From assembly GCF_035304305.1 (NCBI RefSeq), contig NZ_DATGQG010000027.1, forward strand, positions 1 to 29,010: a DNA stretch of 29,010 nucleotides, written 5' to 3'. The position numbers and the translations under genes are program-made. Under the pieces are notes generated by a model that was given only the letters and a program-made list of their open reading frames with translations, was not told where the DNA came from and ran no database searches. Positions within the stretch are counted from its first letter, which is position 1, and each line of letters starts with the position of its first letter. Below are positions 6,046 through 13,709 of the stretch, one piece after another. The stretch is from Ferrovibrio sp035304305 (GTDB taxonomy: Bacteria; Pseudomonadota; Alphaproteobacteria; Ferrovibrionales; Ferrovibrionaceae).

Positions 6046-6696
6046 TCAGATACCGGGGATACCGGCTCCGATATCAATAAACCGAAGATTGCGGCCAAAG
6101 TTCCGCACCACCATGTCACGCTCGCCGTCGCTGCGGAGCGGCTGGCGCGGGAACCGGCTCACCACCGCGAAGACCCGCACCGGCTGGTCCTCGCTGTCGG
6201 GCAGCACCGGCGCCGAGGCGATCTCGACGACGCAGCGACGGCCGGAGCGGAATTCCAGCTCCTGGTGCGCGATCACCGCGCAGGGCTGCTTCACGTGCAG
6301 CCAGAGCAGCTCGCCGCGCTTCTGCTGCTTCGCCGGATCGGTCAGCGCGATGTAGCTGCGCCCGGTCAGCCGCGCGCCATACTGGTTCTCGATCTCGGTG
6401 CCGGCGAGGCGGAAGGTGGCGCGGTCGGGGCCATGCACTTCCAGCACTGCCAGCTGCGGCATCAGCCGCGCGATGCTGGTCAGGTCGACCTGCTGCCGGC
6501 GGGGCAGCAGCTGGGTGCCGCGCCAGGACTGCCATGCGGCGAGGAATTTCCGGCTTTCCGGGCTGCAGCCCTCGAAGGACATTGTCGTCGGCGCCGCGTC
6601 GCCGGCGGGCATGGCCGCGGGCGGCGCGGGGCGGGGCTCCGGCCGCGACGACAGGAGGGTGCGGATATGATCGTCGCTGAAAATGCCCTTGCCCAT
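6046..6696 (-). CDS. PAS-domain protein (PAS_5-type), second of a tandem pair
   Basis: A 216-aa soluble protein with one PAS domain in the middle, of the PAS_5 type common in Rhodospirillales-like alphaproteobacteria. Landmarks are FLAAWQSWRGTQLLPRR, the TEIENQYGARLTGRSY segment and the strand CVVEIASAPVLPDSE. The first 45 residues are low-complexity and Pro/Ala-rich. It ends with RFIDIGAGIPGI, nearly the same tail as its upstream neighbour, showing common origin by duplication. The ATG at 6696 shares its A with the stop of the upstream gene (TGATG), so the two are translationally coupled. There is no output domain; it may sense a small ligand or light/redox state and act through a partner. 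Function is unknown. Confidence 0.8.
   Translation of the reverse strand: MGKGIFSDDHIRTLLSSRPEPRPAPPAAMPAGDAAPTTMSFEGCSPESRKFLAAWQSWRGTQLLPRRQQVDLTSIARLMPQLAVLEVHGPDRATFRLAGTEIENQYGARLTGRSYIALTDPAKQQKRGELLWLHVKQPCAVIAHQELEFRSGRRCVVEIASAPVLPDSEDQPVRVFAVVSRFPRQPLRSDGERDMVVRNFGRNLRFIDIGAGIPGI
6080..6104 (-). promoter_or_regulatory. Possible EcfG-type promoter inside PAS gene, toward response regulator
   Basis: Leftward GGAAC (6104-6100), 17 bases, GTT (6082-6080). It lies in the end of the PAS coding sequence, about 100 bases before the response regulator start. The same motif and spacing recur five more times in this window, but this copy could be a chance match within codons. Confidence 0.35.
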
Positions 6697-7289
6697 CACT
6701 GCACCTGCTGTGCCTGCAGCGGCATGCTGCCCGTCAGCGGCGGAATTCCGGCGCCGATATCGATGTAGCGCAGGCCTTCGCCCTCGGCGTAGGAATCCGG
6801 GATCACGTCGTCCGGAGCGCCGCCGCGCATCAGCGGCGAGGCGCAGGCGAGGATCAGGGTCGCCGACGCGCTGCCTTCCGTCGCGGTATCGGCCAGCAGC
6901 GGCGCCGAGACGAGTTCCACCGGCAGCAGGCCGCCGGTCTCGTCGCGCAGCCAGTAATAGATGACAGCCGCGCAGGGCTGGGCGGCTTCGGCCAGCAGCA
7001 GGGCGGCGCGCCGGGCGCGGTTCTGCGGCTCGGTGAGGTCGAGGTAGTTCCGGCCGGTCAGCTCCTCGCCGAGGATCGCGTGGATGGCGCTGCCGGCGAA
7101 GCAGATCGGCATGCGGTCGTGACTGCGGATTTCCAGCAAAAAGCAGTAGGGCAGCAGGGCGCCCAGCGCCGCGGTGTCGATGTCGCGGCGATGCGGCAGC
7201 AGTCGGCCGCGCCGCCAGCCATCCCAAAGAGCGAAGAACTGCCGGCTCGGGGCCGTCAGTGCTGCCGGAAGGGAGGCGGTGAGTTTCAT
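6696..7289 (-). CDS. PAS-domain protein (PAS_5-type), first of a tandem pair
   Basis: A 197-aa protein paralogous to the downstream gene. It shows the same order: FFALWDGWRRGRLLPHRR at the N-terminus, a PAS core with CFAGSAIHAILGEELTGRNYLDLTEP, then AVIYYWLRDETGGLLPVELVSAPLL, and the shared tail RYIDIGAGIPPLTG. No membrane segment, signal peptide or enzymatic domain is visible. A second copy of the core fold right next to it suggests the two form a heterodimer or bind related ligands. It is transcribed away from copA, and the intergenic region carries a weak promoter for it. Confidence 0.8.
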   Translation of the reverse strand: MKLTASLPAALTAPSRQFFALWDGWRRGRLLPHRRDIDTAALGALLPYCFLLEIRSHDRMPICFAGSAIHAILGEELTGRNYLDLTEPQNRARRAALLLAEAAQPCAAVIYYWLRDETGGLLPVELVSAPLLADTATEGSASATLILACASPLMRGGAPDDVIPDSYAEGEGLRYIDIGAGIPPLTGSMPLQAQQVQ

Positions 7290-7325
7290 CGCGCGGGACG
7301 ATAGCGCGCAGCCCGGCGCGCCGCC

Positions 7326-7355
7326 ACATAATCAAACAGTTACAAAACAGATCAA
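7326..7355 (-). promoter_or_regulatory. Possible promoter of the PAS gene pair
   Basis: Leftward TTGATC (7355-7350), an 18-base spacer and TTATGT (7331-7326), in the only A+T-rich patch between the PAS genes and copA. It is a moderate match to sigma-70 boxes. Confidence 0.35.
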
Positions 7356-7410
7356 TTCTTGCAGTGCGACCCGATGCCGCGGCCCGGCCAGCATCCGGGC
7401 GCCAATTGCC

Positions 7411-7441
7411 TTGACCTTCCCACGATGGGAAGCCCTATCTC
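7411..7441 (+). promoter_or_regulatory. CueR-type promoter of copA
   Basis: TTGACC (7411-7416) and TATCTC (7436-7441) are separated by 19 bases, the over-long spacer characteristic of MerR-family targets. The spacer holds the palindrome CTTCCCACGATGGGAAG (7416-7432), with seven-base perfect arms. MerR-family activators bind here and untwist the spacer upon metal binding. The cueR gene in the same operon supplies the regulator, giving autoregulation. Confidence 0.85.
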
Positions 7442-7467
7442 TAAGAGGCAATGAAGGATGCCGCATC

Positions 7468-9885
7468 ATGACCGCCAGCGCCGTTTCCGCCATCCGCAGC
7501 CTCGACCTTCCGGTCGAAGGCATGACCTGCGCCTCCTGCGCCGGCCGCGTCGAAAAGGCCCTGCGCGCCCTGCCCGGCGTGCAGGCGGCACGCGTCAATC
7601 TCGCCAGCGACACCGCCCATGTGGAATTCACCGGCCCGGCCGCGCCGCTGGTTGAGGCGATCGCCCGCGCCGGCTACCGCGTGCCGGAAGAGCGCGTCGC
7701 GCTGGAGATCGGGGGCATGACCTGCGCCTCCTGCGTCAGCCGGGTCGAGGCGGCGCTGAACCGCGTGCCGGGCGTGGCGCAGGCCAGCGTCAATCTCGCC
7801 AGCGAGCGCGCCGAGGTGACGCTCGCCCGCGGCATGGCCGATGCCGCCGCGCTGGTCGCCGCCGTCCGGCAGGCCGGCTACGACGCGCGGCCGGTGCATG
7901 ATGCCGCCGAAGCCGGTCAGCCGCAGGAGGACCGGCATGCCGCCGCCCTGCGCCGCGAAGGCCGGCTCGCGCTGCTGGCCATCCTGCTCAGCCTGCCGCT
8001 GATGGGCGGCATGGTGGCGGAACTCGCCGGGTTCCCTCACCTCATGCTGCCGCCCTGGCCGCAATTCGTCATCGCCGGCTTCGTGCAGCTGGTGCTCGGC
8101 TGGCGCTTCTACCGCGCGGCCTGGGGCGCCCTGCGCGCCGGCGCCGGCAACATGGATCTGCTCGTCGCGCTCGGCACCTCGGCGGCCTTCGCACTCAGCC
8201 TGTGGAACTGGGTCGCGGCGCCGCCGGGACAGATGCCGCATCTCTACTTCGAGGCCTCGGTGGCGATCATCGCCTTCGTGCGGCTCGGCAAATGGCTGGA
8301 GCTGCGCGCCAAGGCGCAGACGCTGGAAGCGCTGCGCGGCCTGATGCAGCTCAGGCCCGCCACGGCGCGGCGCCTGCGCGGCGACGGCAGCGAGGAGGAG
8401 ATCGCCAGCGCGCAGCTCGTGCCCGGCGACCGCATCGTGGTGCGCGCCGGCGAGGCGATCGCTGCCGACGGCGAGATCGTCGAAGGCCATGCCAGCATCA
8501 TCGAGGCGATGCTGACCGGCGAGAGCCTGCCGGCCGAGCGCAGCGCCGGCGACATCGTCCATGCCGGCACGATCAACCGCGACGGCCGCATCGTGGTGGC
8601 GGTCACCGCCACCGGCGGCGAGACCATGCTGTCGCGCATCGTGCGCTTGGTCGAAACCGCGCAGGCCAGCAAGCCGCCGGTGCAGAAGCTGGTCGACCAT
8701 ATCAGCGCCGTCTTCGTGCCGGCGGTGGTGCTCGTCGCGCTGCTCACCTTCGTGCTGACCTATGCGCTGACCGGCAATGCCGAACCCGCCCTCGTGCATG
8801 CCATCGCGGTGCTGGTGATCGCCTGTCCCTGCGCGCTCGGCCTCGCCACGCCGGCGGCGCTGATGGTCGGCACCGGCGTCGCCGCCCGGCACGGCATCCT
8901 GGTGCGCGATGCCGAGGCGCTGGAGCAGGCGCGCAACCTGAAGGCCGTGGCCTTCGACAAGACCGGCACGCTGACCCTGGGCCAGCCGGCCGTCACCGAC
9001 ACGGTGGCGCTGGACGGCGACGATGCCGCGCTGGTGCTGCAGGCCGCCAGCCTGCAGGCCGGATCGCAGCATCCGCTGGCCGAGGCGCTGCGCGGCAGGG
9101 CCGGCGACGCGACCCTGCTGCCGGTGCAGGATTTCCGTGACTGGCCGGGCATGGGCATTTCGGCAAGGCTGGACGGCCGCCTGCTCGTCCTCGGCAATGC
9201 GCGTCTGCTGCGCGAGCACGGCATCGATGCCGCGGCGCTGGAAGAGCGCGCGGCCGCTCTGGCCGCCCAGGGCCGCACGGTGTCCTGGCTGGCCGAAGCC
9301 GCGCCGGCGCCGAAGCTGCTCGGCCTCATTGCCTTCGGCGACGACGCCAAGCCGACATCGGCTGCGGCCATCGCGCGCCTGCATGAGATGGGCATCGAGA
9401 CGATCATGCTGTCGGGCGACAGCCGCGGCGCCGCCGAGGCGGTGGCGGCCAGGCTCGGCATCGACCGCGTCGAGGCCGGCATCCTGCCGCAGGACAAGGC
9501 GGCACTGATTGCCGAACTGCGCCGGCAGGTCGGCGGCGCGGTCGCCATGGTGGGCGACGGCATCAACGACGCGCCGGCGCTGGCCTCGGCCGATGTCGGC
9601 ATCGCCATGAGCACCGGCACCGACATCGCCATGCAGACCGCCGGCATCACGCTGCTGCGCGGCGATCCCGCCCTGGTGCCGGAGGCGATAGCGGTGGCGC
9701 GCGCTACCTATGCCAAGATCCGGCAGAACCTGTTCTGGGCCTTCATCTACAACGTGGTCGGCATCCCGCTCGCCGCCTTCGGCCTGCTCAGTCCGATGCT
9801 GGCCGGCGCCGCCATGGCGCTCAGCTCGGTCTCGGTGCTGACCAATGCCCTGCTGCTGAAACGCTGGCGGGCGGAAGGAGCGTGA
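7468..9885 (+). CDS. copA: Cu(I)-exporting P1B-type ATPase CopA
   Basis: An 805-aa copper-transporting ATPase of the inner membrane that pumps Cu(I) out of the cytoplasm. Two N-terminal heavy-metal-associated domains each carry GMTCASC (C21/C24 and C86/C89). The transmembrane metal site is CPC at 453-455 (IACPCALGLATPAAL), the phosphorylated aspartate is D497 (DKTGT), and the hinge motif GDGIND is at 696-701. The late MSTGTDIAMQTAG segment and two final membrane helices are typical of CopA. I start it at ATG 7468 with AAGGA ten bases upstream. Longer in-frame starts would run across the CueR promoter. cueR follows after a single base. Confidence 0.95.
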   Translation: MTASAVSAIRSLDLPVEGMTCASCAGRVEKALRALPGVQAARVNLASDTAHVEFTGPAAPLVEAIARAGYRVPEERVALEIGGMTCASCVSRVEAALNRVPGVAQASVNLASERAEVTLARGMADAAALVAAVRQAGYDARPVHDAAEAGQPQEDRHAAALRREGRLALLAILLSLPLMGGMVAELAGFPHLMLPPWPQFVIAGFVQLVLGWRFYRAAWGALRAGAGNMDLLVALGTSAAFALSLWNWVAAPPGQMPHLYFEASVAIIAFVRLGKWLELRAKAQTLEALRGLMQLRPATARRLRGDGSEEEIASAQLVPGDRIVVRAGEAIAADGEIVEGHASIIEAMLTGESLPAERSAGDIVHAGTINRDGRIVVAVTATGGETMLSRIVRLVETAQASKPPVQKLVDHISAVFVPAVVLVALLTFVLTYALTGNAEPALVHAIAVLVIACPCALGLATPAALMVGTGVAARHGILVRDAEALEQARNLKAVAFDKTGTLTLGQPAVTDTVALDGDDAALVLQAASLQAGSQHPLAEALRGRAGDATLLPVQDFRDWPGMGISARLDGRLLVLGNARLLREHGIDAAALEERAAALAAQGRTVSWLAEAAPAPKLLGLIAFGDDAKPTSAAAIARLHEMGIETIMLSGDSRGAAEAVAARLGIDRVEAGILPQDKAALIAELRRQVGGAVAMVGDGINDAPALASADVGIAMSTGTDIAMQTAGITLLRGDPALVPEAIAVARATYAKIRQNLFWAFIYNVVGIPLAAFGLLSPMLAGAAMALSSVSVLTNALLLKRWRAEGA

Positions 9886-9886
9886 C

Positions 9887-10282
9887 ATGAATATCGGCGA
9901 AGCGAGCGCGGCCTCGGGCGTCAGCGCCAAGATGATCCGCTATTACGAAAGCATCGGCCTGATGCCGCCGGCCGGGCGCAGCGGCAGCGGCTACCGCGTC
10001 TACGGCGAGCAGGACGTGCACATGCTGCGCTTCATCCGCCGCGCCCGCGATCTCGGCTTCTCGCTGGAGGATATCCGCGCGCTGCTCGAACTGTGGCGCG
10101 ACCGCAGCCGGCCCTCGGCGGCGGTGAAGCAGATCGCCTTGCGCCATATCGACGAGCTCGGGGTGAAGATCGCCGAGCTGCAGGCGATGCGCCGCAGCCT
10201 GCAGCATCTCGCCAACGCCTGCCATGGCGACGACCGGCCCGACTGCCCGATCCTCGAGAATCTCGAAAGCCGCGCGCAATGA
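9887..10282 (+). CDS. cueR: Cu(I)-responsive MerR-family activator CueR
   Basis: A 131-aa MerR-family regulator that activates copA when Cu(I) (or Ag(I)/Au(I)) is bound. The N-terminal helix-turn-helix and wing read IRYYESIGLMPPAGR and GYRVYGEQDV; a long dimerisation helix follows. The metal site is complete and matches E. coli CueR position for position: C112 and C120 in ACHGDDRPDC, and Ser77 (RPSAA), the residue that marks the monovalent-ion sensors. The gene lies one base after copA (GGAGCGTGAC before the ATG), an autoregulated arrangement. A strong hairpin follows its stop. Confidence 0.93.
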   Translation: MNIGEASAASGVSAKMIRYYESIGLMPPAGRSGSGYRVYGEQDVHMLRFIRRARDLGFSLEDIRALLELWRDRSRPSAAVKQIALRHIDELGVKIAELQAMRRSLQHLANACHGDDRPDCPILENLESRAQ

Positions 10283-10309
10283 AAAACGGCGGGGATCGCT
10301 CCCCGCCGT
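10281..10309. terminator. Terminator between cueR and convergent beta-barrel gene
   Basis: A perfect 10-bp stem ACGGCGGGGA/TCCCCGCCGT with loop TCGC. The run of A just left of it (10282-10286) becomes a U-run leftward, so it mainly ends the beta-barrel gene message, while the stem also lies right behind the cueR stop. Confidence 0.8.
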
Positions 10310-10333
10310 CGTCAGACTCTTCTGCCGGAAAAC

Positions 10334-10954
10334 TCAGAAGCCGTAATGCAGCGCCAGCCGGGCGACATGCATGCCGGTGTCGTCGAGGCCGTGCTCGCCG
10401 TCGTTGATCCACTGGTAGCGGTAGGACGGCACCAGCGTCATCTCCGGGGTGAGCTGGTAGGTCAGGCCGATCTCGCCGAAGGCGGTCAGGTCGGTGCTGT
10501 CGCCGCCGGCCGGCAGGGTCGCGCCGCCGATGGTGGTGGCGGGGCGGCTGTTGCGCTGGTGGACGATGCCGGCGCCGGCGCCGACGAAGGGCGTGACGAC
10601 GAAATTGACCGGGATGTCGTAATAGACCGCGCCGGTCAGCGAATACATGTCGATGTCGCCGCCGACCTTGGTGCTGCCGGCATTGTCGCGGGTGACGCGG
10701 TCGTTCTCGACATTGCCGTAGGCGAGCTCGGCCTCGGCGCGGAAGCCGTTGCCATAGCGGTAGCCGGCGCCGAGGGCGAAGCCGTAGCCGTTATAGGTCT
10801 TCACCTCGTCGAAGCTGCCGCTGCCATCATAGTCGCGCGGCACCAGCCAGGAGCCGGCGACGGAGCCGTACCAGCCCGGCTTCTGCTGCTCGGCCATGGC
10901 AGGGGGAGCGACGAAGGCCGCGGCGGCGATCACGGCAAGGGCAAGGCGACGCAT
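10334..10954 (-). CDS. Outer-membrane beta-barrel protein
   Basis: A 206-aa secreted protein with a clean Sec signal peptide (MRRLALAVIAAAAFVAPPAMA, cut after about residue 22). The rest is an OmpA-like eight-strand barrel pattern: alternating aromatic strands, GWYGSVAGSWLVPRD at the first strand, VTPFVGAGAGIVHQR in the middle, and a C-terminal Phe (LALHYGF), the signal for the BAM machinery. It has no peptidoglycan-binding domain. A paralogue lies just upstream on the same strand. AAGGA sits seven bases before the ATG. Function is probably structural or adhesive; nothing points to a specific ligand. Confidence 0.85.
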   Translation of the reverse strand: MRRLALAVIAAAAFVAPPAMAEQQKPGWYGSVAGSWLVPRDYDGSGSFDEVKTYNGYGFALGAGYRYGNGFRAEAELAYGNVENDRVTRDNAGSTKVGGDIDMYSLTGAVYYDIPVNFVVTPFVGAGAGIVHQRNSRPATTIGGATLPAGGDSTDLTAFGEIGLTYQLTPEMTLVPSYRYQWINDGEHGLDDTGMHVARLALHYGF

Positions 10955-11091
10955 GGGGAAGTCCTTGTTGTTGTTTGCTGGTCACTGAACAGAAACGCTA
11001 GATAGGCAGGCAGCGGGCGACCCGCAAGGATTTTCCGCTGCACCGCCAGTGACTTCCGCAGGCTGTTGCCGCAAGGACACAGATGCGCGCT

Positions 11092-11118
11092 GCAGAGGGG
11101 CCACCGGGGCCCCCCTGC
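11092..11118 (-). terminator. Hairpin after second beta-barrel gene
   Basis: A stem of ten pairs with one mismatch (GCAG-GGGGCC against GGCCCC-CTGC) lies 13 bases beyond the stop of the 11131-11790 gene. There is no U-run, so it may be an RNA-stabilising end or a weak terminator. Confidence 0.4.
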
Positions 11119-11130
11119 GGTTGTGGCGCA

Positions 11131-11790
11131 TCAGAACCAGTGCCGGAGGCCGAGGCGCAGCATGTGCATCTCGGTATCGTCGAAGCCGTCGGTGCCGTCG
11201 TTGATCCACTGGTAGCGGTAGGACGGCACCAGCTCGAACTGCGCCAGCTTCACCGTGACGCCGGCCTCGGCGAAGGCGGTGAAGTCGGTGCTGCTGTCGT
11301 CGTCGGCCGCGACGGTGACGCCGCCGACCGTCGCCGCGCCGCGGTCGAGCCGCTGGTGCACCACGCCGGCGCCGGCGCCGATGAAGGGCGTCAGCATCGT
11401 GCCGGTCGGGATGTCGTAATAGGCGGCACCGGTCAGCGAATACATGTCGACATCGCCGCCCAGTCCGACGCTGCCGCCGCCCGAGCGTGCCTTGCTGAAA
11501 TCCATGGTGCTGTAGCCGAGCTCGCCTTCCAGGCGGATGTTGTTCGGCATGCGATAGCCGGCATTGAGGAACAGGCCCCAGCCGTCATCGCGTTCGACGG
11601 TAACGCCGTTGCCGTCGGTGTCCTCGGGCATCAGCCAGCCGCCGGTGATGCCGCCATACCAGCCGCTGCGCAGGGTGGTGGACTGCTCCCAGCGCAGTTC
11701 GTCGCTGGCGCGGGTCTGGGCTGTGGCATCGGCAACGGCGAAGGGAAGGACAAGCAGGATGGAAAGGGAAGCCGCAAGGGCAATACGCAT
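11131..11790 (-). CDS. Outer-membrane beta-barrel protein, paralogue of the downstream gene
   Basis: A 219-aa protein with a signal peptide (MRIALAASLSILLVLPFAVADATAQ) and an OmpA-like barrel ending in Phe (LRLGLRHWF). It aligns along its length with the neighbour at 10334-10954: GWYGGITGGWLMPED, GGDVDMYSLTGAAYYDIP, TPFIGAGAGVVHQR and VPSYRYQWINDG are shared almost word for word. The insertions fall in the predicted loops, as expected for barrel paralogues that have diverged at the surface. The ATG at 11790 has GAGG at seven bases; an in-frame extension to 12000 has no signal peptide at its start and is unlikely. Confidence 0.85.
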   Translation of the reverse strand: MRIALAASLSILLVLPFAVADATAQTRASDELRWEQSTTLRSGWYGGITGGWLMPEDTDGNGVTVERDDGWGLFLNAGYRMPNNIRLEGELGYSTMDFSKARSGGGSVGLGGDVDMYSLTGAAYYDIPTGTMLTPFIGAGAGVVHQRLDRGAATVGGVTVAADDDSSTDFTAFAEAGVTVKLAQFELVPSYRYQWINDGTDGFDDTEMHMLRLGLRHWF

Positions 11791-11918
11791 GTGAAAACCT
11801 CGATGTGATGAACGCAGACTGCACTCCTGGTGGCGCCGCGCAGGCACGGCGCCTCGCAACAACGATCGGCAGGCGGAGTCGGATCGGCGGCTCCGGTCGA
11901 TTCGACGGCAGTGTTGTA

Positions 11919-12014
11919 GTTGCGCAACAGCGTCTGTTGCCGCTGCCACTGCGGTGACGAGGGAACCGTCCCGCCCCGGTGTTGTTACGGACTCATCCAC
12001 GGCACCGTTGCAAC
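11919..12014. repeat. Cluster of GTTGC/GCAAC palindromes in a divergent intergenic region
   Basis: The 260-base gap between the leftward barrel gene and the rightward 74-aa gene holds GTTGCGCAAC (11919-11928), overlapped by the perfect repeat GCAACAG-CGT-CTGTTGC (11924-11940), and further on GTTGCAAC (12007-12014). A separate hairpin GGCGCCG/CGGCGCC lies at 11832-11853. They look like operator half-sites, but no regulator is indicated. Confidence 0.4.
11962..11986 (+). promoter_or_regulatory. EcfG-type general stress promoter
   Basis: GGAAC (11962-11966), 17 bases, GTT (11984-11986). Transcription would start near 11993, about 58 bases before the ATG of the 74-aa gene. The -35/-10 pair fits the alphaproteobacterial EcfG consensus. 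Confidence 0.6.
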
Positions 12015-12050
12015 ACCATCGCCAGCCTGAGTGCGGCAGGGAGGGTTCTT

Positions 12051-12275
12051 ATGCGTCTCTACAACGCCGATATCGCGTTCGTGCCCGCTTTTCCGGGCAA
12101 TACCAGCTTCGTGCTGGCGACCCATCGCAACAAATCCGTGCGGGTGCGGGCGGCGAAATCGCCCGATGCAGCGAAATCGCTCGCCGACGAACTGCAGCAT
12201 GCCTTCCACAGCCATGCCCTGCCGGGCGATGTCGCGGAAAAGCTCAGCGACCGTTTTCAGCTGTCGCGGCGCTGA
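12051..12275 (+). CDS. Small soluble protein of unknown function (74 aa)
   Basis: A 74-codon gene beginning MRLYNADIAFVPAFPG with a strong Shine-Dalgarno, GGGAGGG, seven bases before the ATG. It has a basic middle (THRNKSVRVRAAKS) and a helical, charged C-terminal half (DAAKSLADELQHAFHSH). No signal peptide, membrane segment or known motif is visible. An in-frame ATG at 11979 would add 24 residues but ignores the ribosome site and overlaps the stress promoter. A general stress promoter upstream suggests a small stress-induced protein. Confidence 0.65.
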   Translation: MRLYNADIAFVPAFPGNTSFVLATHRNKSVRVRAAKSPDAAKSLADELQHAFHSHALPGDVAEKLSDRFQLSRR

Positions 12276-12324
12276 GCGCCGCCGGCATCATCGTTCCCGG
12301 AAAATCAGGCGCGCGGACCCGGCT

Positions 12325-13053
12325 CTACAGCACGGCGCCGAGGAACTGGCGCAGTTCCGCCGTCTGCGGCGCGTCGAACAGCTGCGCCGGCGGCCCGGCC
12401 TCGTGCACCCGGCCCTGATGCATGAAGACCAGCAGGTCGGCCACCTCGCGGGCGAAGCCCATCTCGTGGGTCACCATGATCAGCGTCATGCCGCGCTCGG
12501 CGAGGTCCTTCACCACCTTCAGCACCTCGCCCACCAGCTCGGGGTCGAGCGCCGAAGTGATCTCGTCGCAGAGGATGATCTTCGGCTGCATGGCCAGCGC
12601 GCGGGCGATGGCGACGCGCTGCTGCTGGCCACCCGACAGCTGCTCGGGATAGGCGCCGAATTTCTCCGCCAGACCGACCTGGGCCAGGCAGTCCCGCGCC
12701 AGGCCTTCCGCCTCGCGTTCGCTCGTATGCTTCACCACCATGGGCGCCAGCATCACGTTGCGGCCGGCGCTCAGGTGCGGGAACAGGTTGAACTGCTGGA
12801 ACACCATGCCGACGCTCTGGCGCAGGTCGCGCAGGGCTTTCGCATCCTCGCCGACGACGCGGCCATCCACGGTGATGCGGCCGTCGTCATGGGTCTCCAG
12901 ACCGTTGATGCAGCGCAGCAGCGTCGACTTGCCCGAGCCGCTCCTGCCGATGATGGCCACCACCTGGCCGGACTCGATCTTCAGGTCGATGCCTTTCAGG
13001 ACCTGCAGCGCGCCGAAGCGTTTCTCCACGCCGTCAAGCCGTACGAGCGACAT
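12325..13053 (-). CDS. Polar amino acid ABC transporter, ATP-binding protein
   Basis: A 242-aa ATPase of the GlnQ/HisP type that powers amino acid import. Walker A is GRSGSGKST (36-44), the Q-loop is at Q86-87, the signature LSGGQ at 139-143, Walker B with D163-E164 (ILCDEITSALDPE) and the switch His196 (VTHEMGF). It is the last gene of a four-gene leftward operon. Its ATG has AAAGGAGG five bases upstream and lies 20 bases inside the end of the permease gene before it, so the two are coupled. Confidence 0.93.
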   Translation of the reverse strand: MSLVRLDGVEKRFGALQVLKGIDLKIESGQVVAIIGRSGSGKSTLLRCINGLETHDDGRITVDGRVVGEDAKALRDLRQSVGMVFQQFNLFPHLSAGRNVMLAPMVVKHTSEREAEGLARDCLAQVGLAEKFGAYPEQLSGGQQQRVAIARALAMQPKIILCDEITSALDPELVGEVLKVVKDLAERGMTLIMVTHEMGFAREVADLLVFMHQGRVHEAGPPAQLFDAPQTAELRQFLGAVL

Positions 13054-13690
13054 TGAGCCTCCTTTCCAGCCGGCGGCTGAGCAGCGAAAGCGGGAAGCAC
13101 AGGGCGAAGTAGAGCAAGGCCACCAGCCCGTAGACGAGGAAGGATTCGAACGTGGCGTTGTTGATCATGGTGCCGGCCTTGGTCAGCTCGACGAAACCGA
13201 TGATCGAGGCGAGCGCCGTGCCCTTCACCACCTGCACGGCGAAACCCACGGTGGGCGGCACCGCGATGCGCAGCGCCTGCGGCAGGATCACGTAGCGCAT
13301 CTGCTCGGGCCAGGAGAGCGCGAGGCTGGCGCTGGCTTCCCACTGGCCCTTCGGGATCGCCTCGACGCAGCCGCGCCAGATCTCGCCGAGGAAGGCCGAG
13401 GTGTAGAGCGTCAGCGCCAGCGCGGCGGCAACCAGCGGCGGCACGTCGAGGCCGAGCAGCGACAGGCCGAAGAAGCAGAGGAACAGCTGCATCAGCAACG
13501 GCGTGCCCTGCAGCAGCTCGATGTAGAGCCGCGCCGCCCAGGTCACGGCGCGATGGCGCGTGATGCGGGCGGCGCAGACCAGCAGGCCGACCGCGCCGCC
13601 GCCGATGAAGGCGATCAGCGACAGCAGGATGGTCCACTGCGTCGCCAGCAGCAGGTTGCGCAGGATGTCCCAGAAGGTGAACTGCGCCAT
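13034..13690 (-). CDS. Polar amino acid ABC transporter, permease (second)
   Basis: A 218-aa inner-membrane permease of the HisM/GlnP family, one of two that form the import channel. Five or so hydrophobic helices are visible, starting with WTILLSLIAFIGGGAVGLLV. The family motif in the ATPase-contacting loop is present as EIWRGCVEAIPKGQWEASASL. ELLQGTPLLMQLF is the conserved segment after the first helices. It starts 19 bases after the previous permease and overlaps the ATPase gene. Confidence 0.92.
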   Translation of the reverse strand: MAQFTFWDILRNLLLATQWTILLSLIAFIGGGAVGLLVCAARITRHRAVTWAARLYIELLQGTPLLMQLFLCFFGLSLLGLDVPPLVAAALALTLYTSAFLGEIWRGCVEAIPKGQWEASASLALSWPEQMRYVILPQALRIAVPPTVGFAVQVVKGTALASIIGFVELTKAGTMINNATFESFLVYGLVALLYFALCFPLSLLSRRLERRLNVARTA

Positions 13691-13709
13691 GGCTCAGATC
13701 TCCATCCCG

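Noticed and set aside
7441..9930. 829-codon leftward open frame opposite copA
   Set aside because: Mirror frame of a clear P-type ATPase; composition (His, Gln, Asp, Arg) is typical of antisense translation.
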